Shown piece after piece: positions 7,698-15,586 of a stretch of 64,000 nt of DNA. The notes beneath the pieces were generated by a model. The model had not been told where the DNA came from, ran no database searches, and worked only from the letters and a program-made list of their open reading frames with translations. Source of the DNA: Photobacterium kagoshimensis (GTDB lineage: Bacteria; Pseudomonadota; Gammaproteobacteria; Enterobacterales; Vibrionaceae); NCBI RefSeq assembly GCF_050337045.1, contig NZ_JAKJSO010000015.1, positions 248,001 through 312,000 on the forward strand, given 5' to 3'. Within the stretch, counting starts at the first letter, position 1. Every line of letters starts with the position of its first letter. Made by a program: the position numbers and the translations under genes.

Positions 7698-8911
7698 TGC
7701 TACTTCAGCAAATATACCAAACGCTGTTTGCACATAAGTTGCGGGCAGCCTTGGCCGTGATTGCAGTGAGTTGGGGGATCTTGGCTGTACTTGTTCTTGT
7801 GGCGCTGGGTGAGGGCTTTTATCAAGTGAACGTTAAATCGTTTGCAGTATTGATGAGTGATACCCAGCTTGCGATGAATGGTCAAACAACGCAACCGTGG
7901 CAAGGGCTTCCCGCAGGGCGTTCTATTACCTTTCGTGAGGAAACGGCTCGTAAATTGGTAGAACATAAGGAAGTAGATGCTGTCTCTGTCCTTTATTTTA
8001 AATGGGATGCGAGTGTTACAGACGTAACAGGAAGAACGATTCCAGGTTATGTGCGTGGCGCCGATCAGTATTACACCGAATTACGCAATGTGCGTTTACA
8101 ACCTGGCTCGCGGGGCATTAACCCAAGCGACATGGCGAATCACTCCCGTGTCGCTGTTATTGGTTGGCAGTTGGCAAAGCAGGCTAATTTACAGGTCGGT
8201 GGTGAGCTGAAAATTAATGGCGTGCCTTTTACTGTTGTTGGCTTAACTCAGCAAGCAGAAGGCGGGAGCGCCTTTGGTCGCCGTGAAGATAATCAAGTGA
8301 TCATCCCATCTAAAACCTATTTAGACTTATGGTATGCCAAGCCGTCACAACTTTGGGTAAAACCGCACCAGGGTGTATCTGGTGCTTTGTTACGTAAAAG
8401 CTTGCAACATTACTTCGCAAAAATTGAACATTTTAACCCTGCTGATCCGAATGCTATCTGGCTGCCAAACTTTGGCGAAGATGCGAAGTTTTTTGATGCA
8501 TTATTACGTGGGATCCAAAGCTTCCTTGGCGCCAGTGGCGTAATGACATTAGCGGTTGGCGCGTTAGGTGTCGCGAATATCATGTTCTTATCGGTGACGG
8601 AGCGAACGCGTGAAATTGGCGTGCGTTTGGCAATTGGCGCTAGACAGCGTGATATTTTAAATCACTTTATTGCGGAAGGTTGTTTGCTGGTGGGATTAGG
8701 CTGTCTTGTTGGTGTGTTACTGGCTTATGGCGCAGTTGAAGGCCTGCTTGCCATTGGTTTACCCGGTTGGCTGGGTAAGCCTGAAATTACCACTTGGTCA
8801 TTGTGGCTAACGGTAGGTGTCACCATTATTCTTGCTCTACTGGCTGCTTGGTTTCCTGCTCGTCGCGCCGCGCGATTAACGCCGGTTATCGCGTTAAGTG
8901 CAAGGGGGTAG
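7694..8911 (+). CDS. ABC exporter permease 1 (MacB/FtsX type)
   Basis: 405 residues with the MacB permease layout: one N-terminal membrane helix ('LAVIAVSWGILAVLVLVAL'), a periplasmic MacB_PCD domain of about 230 residues, and three C-terminal helices of the FtsX domain beginning near 'GVMTLAVGALGVANIMFLSV'. The cytoplasmic motif 'TERTREIGVRLAIGARQRDIL' is the classical coupling loop. Unlike E. coli MacB there is no fused nucleotide-binding domain. The ATPase is a separate gene at the operon end. Its start overlaps the preceding stop (ATGA). It probably pairs with the second permease as a heterodimer that works as a mechanotransmission exporter. Confidence 0.88.
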   Translation: MMLLQQIYQTLFAHKLRAALAVIAVSWGILAVLVLVALGEGFYQVNVKSFAVLMSDTQLAMNGQTTQPWQGLPAGRSITFREETARKLVEHKEVDAVSVLYFKWDASVTDVTGRTIPGYVRGADQYYTELRNVRLQPGSRGINPSDMANHSRVAVIGWQLAKQANLQVGGELKINGVPFTVVGLTQQAEGGSAFGRREDNQVIIPSKTYLDLWYAKPSQLWVKPHQGVSGALLRKSLQHYFAKIEHFNPADPNAIWLPNFGEDAKFFDALLRGIQSFLGASGVMTLAVGALGVANIMFLSVTERTREIGVRLAIGARQRDILNHFIAEGCLLVGLGCLVGVLLAYGAVEGLLAIGLPGWLGKPEITTWSLWLTVGVTIILALLAAWFPARRAARLTPVIALSARG

Positions 8912-8912
8912 C

Positions 8913-10193
8913 ATGATTCCATTTCGACAGATATTCCAAGAAATGGCAGCAGAAAAACTGCGTCTTGGTTTGATGATCCTTGCGATTGCTTGGGCGACCA
9001 TTTGTATTGCGTTAATGCTTTCGATTGGTGAAGGTCTGCGCCAAGGGTTAACGCGTCATGCAGAAAGTGGTAACGGTAAATTGATCCGTGTTATGGGCGG
9101 TATGGCGACCATGAATTATGGTCAGTTTAGCCAAGGAAAGATGCTAAAACTCTACCCTGAAGATATCGACCTTATTCGTGCTTTGCCTGCTGTTAAAGCC
9201 GCAGAACCCGTCGTGACATGGGACAAAGAGGTTATTTATAACAAGCAAGTGAGTTGGCAAGCACCAATGGCTGTCTCGGCGAATTACCAATCCATGATGG
9301 GTTTTTCGATTGCTGATGGTGGACGTTGGCTCAATCCTTTGGATTTGAAAGAGCAGCGTAAAGTCATCGTGTTGGGTGAGAGTGTTGCAGTTGAGCTTTT
9401 CTATCAAGGCGAGATCACCGACTGGGATAACTTACCTGAACTTGAAGAATCACCTGTTGGTAAGGCAGTTAAAATAGGGGAAGAGTCTTTTACCATAGTA
9501 GGCATTCTTAAACCGTCAGCGATGCGTGTTGGAGAAGGTGTACCCGCTAATTATGCGGTGTTTATTCCCTTTACCACTTGGCAACGTTTCAACACCAATG
9601 CCCCAGTTTCTGCGTTAGAGGTTTCTCCTGCACAGGGGAGTGATCGTGCGCTACTCGCGAAGACTATTCGCCAAGTGATTAGTCGTAAATATGGGGCGAG
9701 TCTGCAAGACACTGAAATTGTGCAATTGGAAGATATGCTAGAACGCCAGAAAACCATGAAGACGTTTTTAATCGGACTTCAAAGCTTCCTTGGCATTATT
9801 GGCTTAGTGACTTTGCTAGTGGCGGGCGTTGGTATTGCTAATGTGATGTATGCCTCTGTGAAGCGAGCGACCCGTGATATTGGTGTACGTATGGCCATTG
9901 GCGCAACGCCAACGGATATTACGCTGCATTATTTGGTGCAGGCGTTTCTAACCATGGGCCTTGGAGGCGTAATTGGTTTAGTGATTTCACAATCTGCGGT
10001 GGAGGCATTATCTGCAATCCCCATTGAAGGCAATTATTTGTATGAACAACTCGGCCGGCCTGTCCCTGAGCTTTCATTGGCTGTTGTTATGATCGTGATT
10101 GGCGCGTTAGCACTTGTTGGTTTATTGGCTGCATGGTTTCCAGCAAGGCAAGCTGCCAGTGTGACACCATTAGAAGCGCTGCAAGGCGAGTAG
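8913..10193 (+). CDS. ABC exporter permease 2 (MacB/FtsX type)
   Basis: 426 residues from the ATG at 8913, which has an AAGGGGG ribosome site 5 nt upstream. An in-frame GTG at 8898 is less likely. The architecture matches permease 1: first helix 'LRLGLMILAIAWATICIALML', periplasmic domain, then an FtsX domain with 'VKRATRDIGVRMAIGATPTDITLHY'. The two permeases are clearly paralogous but diverged, so a heterodimeric complex is likely. Operons with an adaptor, TolC, two permeases and an ATPase occur for peptide or lipopeptide exporters and other MacAB-like systems. Nothing here identifies the cargo. Confidence 0.88.
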   Translation: MIPFRQIFQEMAAEKLRLGLMILAIAWATICIALMLSIGEGLRQGLTRHAESGNGKLIRVMGGMATMNYGQFSQGKMLKLYPEDIDLIRALPAVKAAEPVVTWDKEVIYNKQVSWQAPMAVSANYQSMMGFSIADGGRWLNPLDLKEQRKVIVLGESVAVELFYQGEITDWDNLPELEESPVGKAVKIGEESFTIVGILKPSAMRVGEGVPANYAVFIPFTTWQRFNTNAPVSALEVSPAQGSDRALLAKTIRQVISRKYGASLQDTEIVQLEDMLERQKTMKTFLIGLQSFLGIIGLVTLLVAGVGIANVMYASVKRATRDIGVRMAIGATPTDITLHYLVQAFLTMGLGGVIGLVISQSAVEALSAIPIEGNYLYEQLGRPVPELSLAVVMIVIGALALVGLLAAWFPARQAASVTPLEALQGE

Positions 10194-10207
10194 AGATTAA
10201 TTTAGTT

Positions 10208-10894
10208 ATGTCATTAGTAGAATTACAAGCTATCAGTAAGATATATCAAAGCGGTGCAGAAGTGGTTAAAGCGCTTGATGAAGTCAGTCTAACCATAAAC
10301 CGAGGCGAGTTCCTTTCAATTCTAGGGCCTTCTGGTTCGGGTAAGTCGACCTTAATGAATATGTTAGGGTGTTTAGATAAAGCAAGTAGCGGCGAATATT
10401 TACTGGAAGGTGAGTCGATTGAAGGCTTAACCAGTAATCAATTAGCCGCTATCCGAAATCAAAAAATTGGCTTTGTATTTCAGAGCTTCAATTTATTGGA
10501 ATATGCCAGTGCACTCGACAATGTTGCTTTGCCTCTAGTTTATGGTGGTGTGTCTTTACGTGAAAGGCGTAAACGTGCAGCGGTACTGCTTGAAAAAGTT
10601 GGCTTAGGTAATCGGATGGATCATAAACCTAACCAATTATCTGGTGGTCAAAAACAACGAGTTGCCATTGCGCGTGCGCTTGTTAATGAGCCTCAAATTA
10701 TCTTAGCCGATGAGCCAACAGGAGCGCTCGATACCAAATCAGGCGCTGAAATTGAGTTGCTATTTAATCAGCTTCATCAAGAGGGGCGAACTATTATTGT
10801 CGTCACTCACGACTTAGAGCTAGCTCAACGAACTAAGCGAATTATCACTATTCGTGATGGTAAGCTAGTGAGTGATGAAGTACCTGTTAGTTAA
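10208..10894 (+). CDS. ABC exporter ATPase (MacB/LolD type)
   Basis: 228 residues from the ATG at 10208. The longer frame upstream overlaps the permease gene and lacks family similarity. All ABC motifs are intact: Walker A 'GPSGSGKST' (40-48), Q-loop Gln92, signature 'LSGGQ' (144-148), Walker B 'IILADEP' (164-170) and the switch His201. 'EPTGALDTKSG' after Walker B is typical of the MacB/LolD/YknY group. It energises the two permeases encoded just upstream, 14 nt away. It is the last gene of the operon and is followed by a hairpin. Confidence 0.92.
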   Translation: MSLVELQAISKIYQSGAEVVKALDEVSLTINRGEFLSILGPSGSGKSTLMNMLGCLDKASSGEYLLEGESIEGLTSNQLAAIRNQKIGFVFQSFNLLEYASALDNVALPLVYGGVSLRERRKRAAVLLEKVGLGNRMDHKPNQLSGGQKQRVAIARALVNEPQIILADEPTGALDTKSGAEIELLFNQLHQEGRTIIVVTHDLELAQRTKRIITIRDGKLVSDEVPVS

Positions 10895-10908
10895 TTTGCT
10901 TGGTGATT

Positions 10909-10939
10909 CCCTTGCTACCGTATTACTCAGTAGCAAGGG
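10909..10939 (+). terminator. Hairpin at the end of the exporter operon
   Basis: A perfect 10-bp stem (10909-10918 with 10930-10939) with an 11-nt loop lies 15 nt after the ATPase stop. No T tract follows, so it may stop transcription with Rho or simply protect the mRNA 3' end. Confidence 0.5.
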
Positions 10940-11055
10940 GGCAACAAAGCTAGTTAGATTAATTCTGACTTAGTTAGAGATAAACGGTATTTTTTACTTC
11001 CTGATTCTTTTTCAATAATAAAGCACAAGCTTGAAAAAGAAGTAGGGAAAAGTAC

Positions 11056-11277
11056 ATGTATAAAGGGATAGGCTTAGTTATTGCGTTAGTTGGGGGATCG
11101 TTACTGACAACGGGTTTTGTAAGTGCATTATTAGATCTAAGCGCTTTTGTTGTACTGGTGTATATGGTGAACAATCATCCGCAATTTAATCAAGTAAAAC
11201 AAACTAAGGCGCAGGACGCACGTTTTGCGTTTAATCTTAAAAAAAACGATAAAAATAAACTCGATATTACACCTTAG
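11056..11277 (+). CDS. Small hypothetical membrane protein
   Basis: 73 residues with an AGGGA ribosome site about 8 nt before the ATG. The first 40 residues form one or two hydrophobic stretches (3-22 and 24-40), followed by a charged, Lys/Gln/Asn-rich tail. I recognise no family. The good ribosome site and the membrane-protein pattern argue that it is real, but it is short and isolated, between the exporter operon and a convergent methyltransferase. A frame on the opposite strand over the same bases has no comparable signals. Confidence 0.5.
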   Translation: MYKGIGLVIALVGGSLLTTGFVSALLDLSAFVVLVYMVNNHPQFNQVKQTKAQDARFAFNLKKNDKNKLDITP

Positions 11278-11399
11278 TGTTGCTAACTAACGCGCATATC
11301 ATTGCAGAAACATGCTTTATTCATTTTGAAAAGTGATACTAACCCCTTAGTGAATGTTTCAAACATCATTGGTCTCGGTAAGGGGCGTACATAAAATCT

Positions 11400-12158
11400 T
11401 TAGCGCTTCACACAAACAAAAATAGCGTTACCCGCATTATTGCCTAATGGAATGATCTTGTCATAGTCATGCTCAAACACGTGAACATCGAAGTAAGGCG
11501 TTAGCAGAGCTTGTAATTCTTCAAAGCCAACAGCAACCATAGCGTGCTCATCTTGCCAAGATTGAGTGACTTGTTCTGTGGTCTTTTCAATGCTCAATTT
11601 AAGTGACTGTCTTTCACCGTCGCCGCTGTAATGCCAACCAGAACTGAAGACAAATTCGCTATCGTCGAATTGTGCAGAGTGACGCACAAATGATGCATTA
11701 TTAATTTTGTTTTTTTCGACTGAATTAAAACAAAAAACACCCCCGTCAGCTAACGCTTTATGCGCACTTTCAATACAGCCTTTTAAGTTTTCAATGCCAT
11801 CGCTGTAGTGAATGGAATATAAAAAGCAGGTAATTAAATCAACCGGCTGCTCGACCGTGAAATCGCACATATTGCCCAGAGTGAAACTTGCTTCAGGGCA
11901 ACGAACTTGTGCCATATCTAACATAGGCTGATTGATATCAAGCCCACAGCTTTGATAGCCAGAATCGATAAAGTAACGCACATGTGGGCCCGTGCCACAG
12001 GCAAGATCAAGGTGTGTGTTTCCCTCATTACCAAATAATTGGTGGAGTCGACGAACATAATGACTCTGCGCTTCATAACCTATGTCTGCACACATTAAAT
12101 CGTAGTAAGAAGATAAGTCGGTGTATAGAGCATTCGATGACGTAGTGACTGATTGCAT
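11400..12158 (-). CDS. Class I SAM-dependent methyltransferase
   Basis: 252 residues. Motif I is 'LDLACGTGPHV' (about residues 49-59), followed by the acidic motif II residue in 'CGLDINQPML' and motif III/IV near 'ITCFLYSIHY'. This fits the Methyltransf_25/UbiE-like small-molecule group. Substrate specificity cannot be read from the sequence. It is monocistronic on the minus strand and converges with the preceding small gene. No obvious strong ribosome site precedes the chosen ATG, so the start could be a few codons off. Confidence 0.85.
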   Translation of the reverse strand: MQSVTTSSNALYTDLSSYYDLMCADIGYEAQSHYVRRLHQLFGNEGNTHLDLACGTGPHVRYFIDSGYQSCGLDINQPMLDMAQVRCPEASFTLGNMCDFTVEQPVDLITCFLYSIHYSDGIENLKGCIESAHKALADGGVFCFNSVEKNKINNASFVRHSAQFDDSEFVFSSGWHYSGDGERQSLKLSIEKTTEQVTQSWQDEHAMVAVGFEELQALLTPYFDVHVFEHDYDKIIPLGNNAGNAIFVCVKR

Positions 12159-12378
12159 TGTCGCAGTTCGCGCTTTTGATAGGTAATAGGGAGGCGCATA
12201 CTAGGTAAAAAGCGCCCCTTTGCGAAGTGTATATTTTTTGTCGTGACGACAAGTGATTTCGATGGAGAGCGGCTAATGGTTAAAGCGAAGAGAAATGAAC
12301 AAAGAAATTAACGTAATAACGCACTCAGTAACCAATGTAGTAAGGTGAACAGGTGTTGTGAAATAAGGCTTAATTGAT

Positions 12379-12404
12379 AAAAAACGAGAGCAAGTGCTCT
12401 CGTT
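12379..12404 (-). terminator. Terminator for the yeiH-like gene (minus strand)
   Basis: An inverted repeat (12383-12391 with 12396-12404, tight AAGT loop) is flanked on the low-coordinate side by an A run that reads as a T tract on the minus strand. It lies 40 nt past the stop of the minus-strand gene at 12444. Confidence 0.85.
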
Positions 12405-12443
12405 ATTATTATGGATTTGTCTCGTTTTAAATAAGGCTGGCAC

Positions 12444-13388
12444 TTAGCTCATTAGCAGGTAAGTCAGAGACGAACCGCCAATCGCAATCCAGAGTAAGAT
12501 ACCTAATACGAGTGGTTTAGCACCTGATGCTCGTAGTTTTTGCACCGTAATGCCTGAACCTATTAGGAACAAACATACCACAAGTAAGCGTTTTGATGCG
12601 CTAAAGATTAAACTATAGAGATCGCTTAGCTGAGGAAGGAAATGGGCAACAGCAATAGCGACACAATAAAAGACGATGAAATAAGGAACGGCAATTTTCT
12701 TACTGTCGCCTTTGAACATTAGCCCACTTAAAAAGGCAATAGGAATGATCCAAAGTGCGCGAGCCAGCTTTAAGGTTGTCGCTGTTTTTAATGCTTCATC
12801 CCCGTATGCCCCTGCCGCACCGACTACAGACGATGTATCGTGAATTGCGATAGCAGCCCAAGTACCAAATGCGTGCTGGCTCATTTCAAATAAATGGCCA
12901 ATCGCAGGGAAGATAAAAAGCGCGACGGAGTTAAGTACAAACACAGTCGCAAGTGCTAACGAAATTTGTTCGTCTTTTGCATTAATCGCGGGCGCTACAG
13001 CAGCAATAGCACTACCACCACAAATTGCAGTGCCAGAGGCTATCAGGTGGCCAGTTTTAACATCCAGTTTGAACAAGCGGGTTAGTATAGTACCTAGAAT
13101 TAAGGTACAGAATATGGAAGAAACAATAATCCCTAACCCCTGCTGGCTGGCTGCAATGGCTTCATTTAAGTTGATACCAAAGCCTAAGCCTACAATCGAG
13201 TAGGCTAAGAGCTTTTTAGTAAAACCTGCCAAATTAAGTTTCTCGGGAATTAAGCCAAGGCTTGCAAGCGTAAAGCCGAGAATAAGCGCAACAGGTGAAC
13301 TAATAATAGGGAAAAAGCATACAAGGGCTATTAAATAAAAAGGAAGATCGGCTTTATGAAAAGCAAAAGGTTTTTTAGCAAATTGCAT
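12444..13388 (-). CDS. yeiH: YeiH family putative sulfate/organic-sulfur exporter (UPF0324)
   Basis: 314 residues, almost wholly hydrophobic, with about ten predicted helices. Family landmarks are 'LLAYSIVGLGFGINLNEA', 'GTAICGGSAIAAVAPAI' and 'AIAIHDTSSVVGAAGAYG', the last two being the hallmark re-entrant segments of UPF0324. Members are inner-membrane proteins, some annotated as sulfate exporters (Pfam Cons_hypoth698). The transport substrate is not firmly established for YeiH itself. The divergent LysR gene that often accompanies yeiH is absent here. Confidence 0.85.
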   Translation of the reverse strand: MQFAKKPFAFHKADLPFYLIALVCFFPIISSPVALILGFTLASLGLIPEKLNLAGFTKKLLAYSIVGLGFGINLNEAIAASQQGLGIIVSSIFCTLILGTILTRLFKLDVKTGHLIASGTAICGGSAIAAVAPAINAKDEQISLALATVFVLNSVALFIFPAIGHLFEMSQHAFGTWAAIAIHDTSSVVGAAGAYGDEALKTATTLKLARALWIIPIAFLSGLMFKGDSKKIAVPYFIVFYCVAIAVAHFLPQLSDLYSLIFSASKRLLVVCLFLIGSGITVQKLRASGAKPLVLGILLWIAIGGSSLTYLLMS

Positions 13389-13762
13389 GAGTGAAGTTAT
13401 GTGAGATGAGAATAGCGGTAAGTATACGGGAGAGGTTAAGTTTCATTGAGTTAAATAAATTGATGCTAGGGTTAAAAAAAACTTAACCTAACGATATTCC
13501 GTGTTATTGGCGTGATGCTACCTCCTTTAATAAGGGAGGAGGGGCCGTTCTTAGTTCTCGTGATCTATCGCTTAATTTGTGTTTTGTTCGACAAATGGGA
13601 AATCACGATTTTGACTCAAAAAACTAGCAATTAGTGTTTTTTTATTGCATTGTTTTTATAGGTTACAGAGAAAGTCGCTATTTTTCAGTGGGTTATTCTA
13701 AATCGGAATGTGGTGTTGTTTTGTCGGTATGACACCAATTGCAATCGCTTAAAAGGAATATT
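13389..13762. other. Divergent intergenic region with nested hairpin
   Basis: A 374-nt gap between yeiH (minus) and the kinase-like gene (plus), so both promoters should lie here. A nested inverted repeat is visible: TCGTGAT/ATCACGA (13558-13564 with 13602-13608) around ATTTGT/ACAAAT (13575-13580 with 13591-13596), followed by TTTTG. A G/C-rich stretch lies at 13521-13545. I see no gene. Confidence 0.4.
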
Positions 13763-14650
13763 ATGAATCAACAACAATTAGAACGCATTGCGTCATCTAC
13801 GTTTAAAAAGTTGTTTGGTTTACGGGCGACATTTGTTCAAACCGAGCAGACATTTTATGGGTGTGTTGTCTTCCTTGCCGCAGGTAAACAAAAAGCGGTG
13901 ATTAAGTTTTCAAAAGAAATAGGCCGATTGGCAAAAGAAATTAAAGGTGTTGAACGCTTAACTAAGATCCTTGATTGTCCCGTACCTGCTATTTACTTTT
14001 ATGGGCGTGATGAAGGCTATGACTATTTAGTGTTGGAATGGTTAGATGGTCAATCTGCTCATGAATTACCCCCTGAGAAAAAAGCCATTGAAACGTTTGG
14101 CGAACATTACACAGATATCTTATTAGCTTTACATGAATGCAGCCACGAACAAGGCTTTGAACTCGACGAACAATCATTTTCTCCAACGTTAATCGAGGCC
14201 TTTGAACACTGGATGTTTCCTGTTTATCGTTATCTTATGAGTTCAGCGTCTCCATTTTCGAGCCAGCTTAAAGGTGATTTTGAAAAACTGTGGGATTCAC
14301 GTCAGCAAGTTTTAGCTCCTATTAATCACGGATCGTCTTTAGTACATGATGATTGTCATATCGGTAATGTTTTGTTTGATCCGAAAACCTATAAAGTGAC
14401 AGCGTTAATCGACCCTTGTGATGTCGGTTTTAAACATCGTGAGTTTGATGTTTTCCACTTATACGATGTACGCCCTGATCTTAATTTAGCTGATCGTTAT
14501 ATGAAGAAAGCGTCGCTTGCTGACGGCTATCAATTAAGGCGGTGGTTTTTAAGTTTATGGGATGATGCCAAGCATAGTCGGAATATCGGTTGGTATGATG
14601 ATGCGTGGATAAGCCATAAATTTAAACGTTATGATCAAGAATGTGCTTAA
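13763..14650 (+). CDS. APH/fructosamine-kinase-fold phosphotransferase
   Basis: 295 residues from the ATG at 13763, which has a GGAAT site 3 nt upstream. An upstream in-frame start at 13739 is less likely. The C-terminal half holds the kinase catalytic loop 'HDDCHIGN' (195-202), matching the APH Brenner motif HxDxxxxN with Asp197 as the likely base, and Asp217 in 'LIDPCD' as the metal ligand. The N-lobe has 'AVIKFSKE' with the probable ATP-binding Lys. Overall order and length resemble the fructosamine kinase family, which phosphorylates glycated amines, but generic APH-like small-molecule kinases look similar. There is no operon partner. Resistance to aminoglycosides should not be inferred. 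Confidence 0.75.
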   Translation: MNQQQLERIASSTFKKLFGLRATFVQTEQTFYGCVVFLAAGKQKAVIKFSKEIGRLAKEIKGVERLTKILDCPVPAIYFYGRDEGYDYLVLEWLDGQSAHELPPEKKAIETFGEHYTDILLALHECSHEQGFELDEQSFSPTLIEAFEHWMFPVYRYLMSSASPFSSQLKGDFEKLWDSRQQVLAPINHGSSLVHDDCHIGNVLFDPKTYKVTALIDPCDVGFKHREFDVFHLYDVRPDLNLADRYMKKASLADGYQLRRWFLSLWDDAKHSRNIGWYDDAWISHKFKRYDQECA

Positions 14651-14738
14651 TCCGACATTCTGTTACATGTTGGTTGGTGTTGAACGCTCATCACGCATAG
14701 TATTGAATTAATACCAAAATAAAAATAGGTGTAGGTGA

Positions 14739-15353
14739 ATGAAAAAAGTCGCGGTAGGTCTTTTTGCTCTTTTACTCGCAGGGTGTGCACAACAACAAGC
14801 GATACAAGAACCCGTTAAGCCTGTTCCTGAAACAGAGAAGCCGGCAGAAGTTAAACCCACAGATCCAGTTCAACCCGAGGTGGCACCTGAAATAAAACCC
14901 GAAGTTAAGCCAGAGGTGAAACCCACGCCTGAAATTAAGCCCAAACCCAAGCCTAAACCCGTTACCACCACAAAAGATGGAAAGTTGATTTTAGGCAGCC
15001 AAGAGATTGTTTGGTTAGGCGCAGCGAAAACACATGTGAAGGTAAAGGTCGACAGCAAGGTAAAAATGTCGACGATTGGCGTGTCTGATATTCAAGAGTT
15101 TGAGCGTGATGGCAAAGACTGGGTGAAAATTAAAGCGGGCAAAGAAGAGGTCGAGTTGCCTGTTGAACGCTGGGTGAAAAGTAACAAAGAGCGTTTACCC
15201 ATTGTTAAAGTGCGTACTCGCTTAGCTGATTTGAATGAGCGAACAGAGTTTATGTTAGTAAAAGGCAACGGTGTTGTTCTTGGTGAGAATTTTATTCAAG
15301 ATGTTGCAGTGATTGATGCAAATCGTAAATTTGTTCAACCTAAGTCGAAATAG
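14739..15353 (+). CDS. Lipoprotein with degenerate retropepsin-like (RimB/PF05618-type) domain
   Basis: 204 residues. A lipoprotein signal ends at Cys16 (LLAGC). Residues 20-76 form a Pro/Lys/Glu repeat linker (EVKP, EIKP, KPKP units), probably spanning periplasm. Residues 85-200 follow the retropepsin-like 'ATP-dependent zinc protease' family: 'IQEFERDGKDWVKI' and 'VLGENFIQDVAVIDANRKFVQ' align well with the usual 'FERDGK.WVRF' and 'LLGRNFL.D.AVVDV.RK'. The catalytic DTGA, however, reads D105-S-K-V, and the GRN motif reads GEN. It should therefore be proteolytically dead and may serve as a binding or scaffold lipoprotein. A member of the same family with intact DTGA lies at 62449-62964. Confidence 0.75.
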   Translation: MKKVAVGLFALLLAGCAQQQAIQEPVKPVPETEKPAEVKPTDPVQPEVAPEIKPEVKPEVKPTPEIKPKPKPKPVTTTKDGKLILGSQEIVWLGAAKTHVKVKVDSKVKMSTIGVSDIQEFERDGKDWVKIKAGKEEVELPVERWVKSNKERLPIVKVRTRLADLNERTEFMLVKGNGVVLGENFIQDVAVIDANRKFVQPKSK

Positions 15354-15392
15354 TTTTGTTTTCAGTTTCCGCTAATTTGCGATGAACCATAC

Positions 15393-15425
15393 AAAGAGCT
15401 CCTTGGAGCTCTTTTTGTTTTTTTA
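15393..15425 (+). terminator. Terminator after the degenerate retropepsin lipoprotein
   Basis: A perfect 10-bp stem (15393-15402 with 15405-15414) with a minimal loop is followed by a long T-rich tract. It lies 39 nt after the stop. Confidence 0.92.
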
Positions 15426-15506
15426 GTCTAAGCCAAGGTCCAAAGCTGAGGGCTAAAACACAGGGAAGCTTTATTTCATCAGTACGAACGGAATAGTAGT
15501 CACAGA

Positions 15507-15521
15507 TTACACATTGTGTAA
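15507..15521 (+). promoter_or_regulatory. Candidate LysR operator (TTACACA-T-TGTGTAA)
   Basis: A perfect 15-bp palindrome lies 66 nt upstream of the lysR start codon and contains the T-N11-A core expected of LysR-type sites. It is the likely autoregulatory operator of the adjacent regulator. I did not see a second perfect copy before the dehydrogenase gene. Confidence 0.5.
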
Positions 15522-15586
15522 AAGCGCTTACTTGACAGGTTTGCTAATCTGCCGCTCATTCTAAACCGTGCTTATTAAAAATAATT

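Noticed and set aside
10133..10207. Upstream extension of the ABC ATPase
   Set aside because: The segment lies inside the permease gene; the family start is at 10208.
5240..10894. RND efflux or classical MacAB operon
   Set aside because: No RND pump gene is present, and the ATPase is not fused to a permease as in MacB.
13763..14650. Aminoglycoside resistance gene
   Set aside because: The APH fold is shared by many housekeeping kinases. Residues fit fructosamine kinase-like proteins, with no resistance context.
14799..14970. Pro/Lys/Glu repeats taken as a TonB-type protein
   Set aside because: No TonB C-terminal domain. The C-terminal part fits a retropepsin-like fold and the N-terminus has a lipobox.
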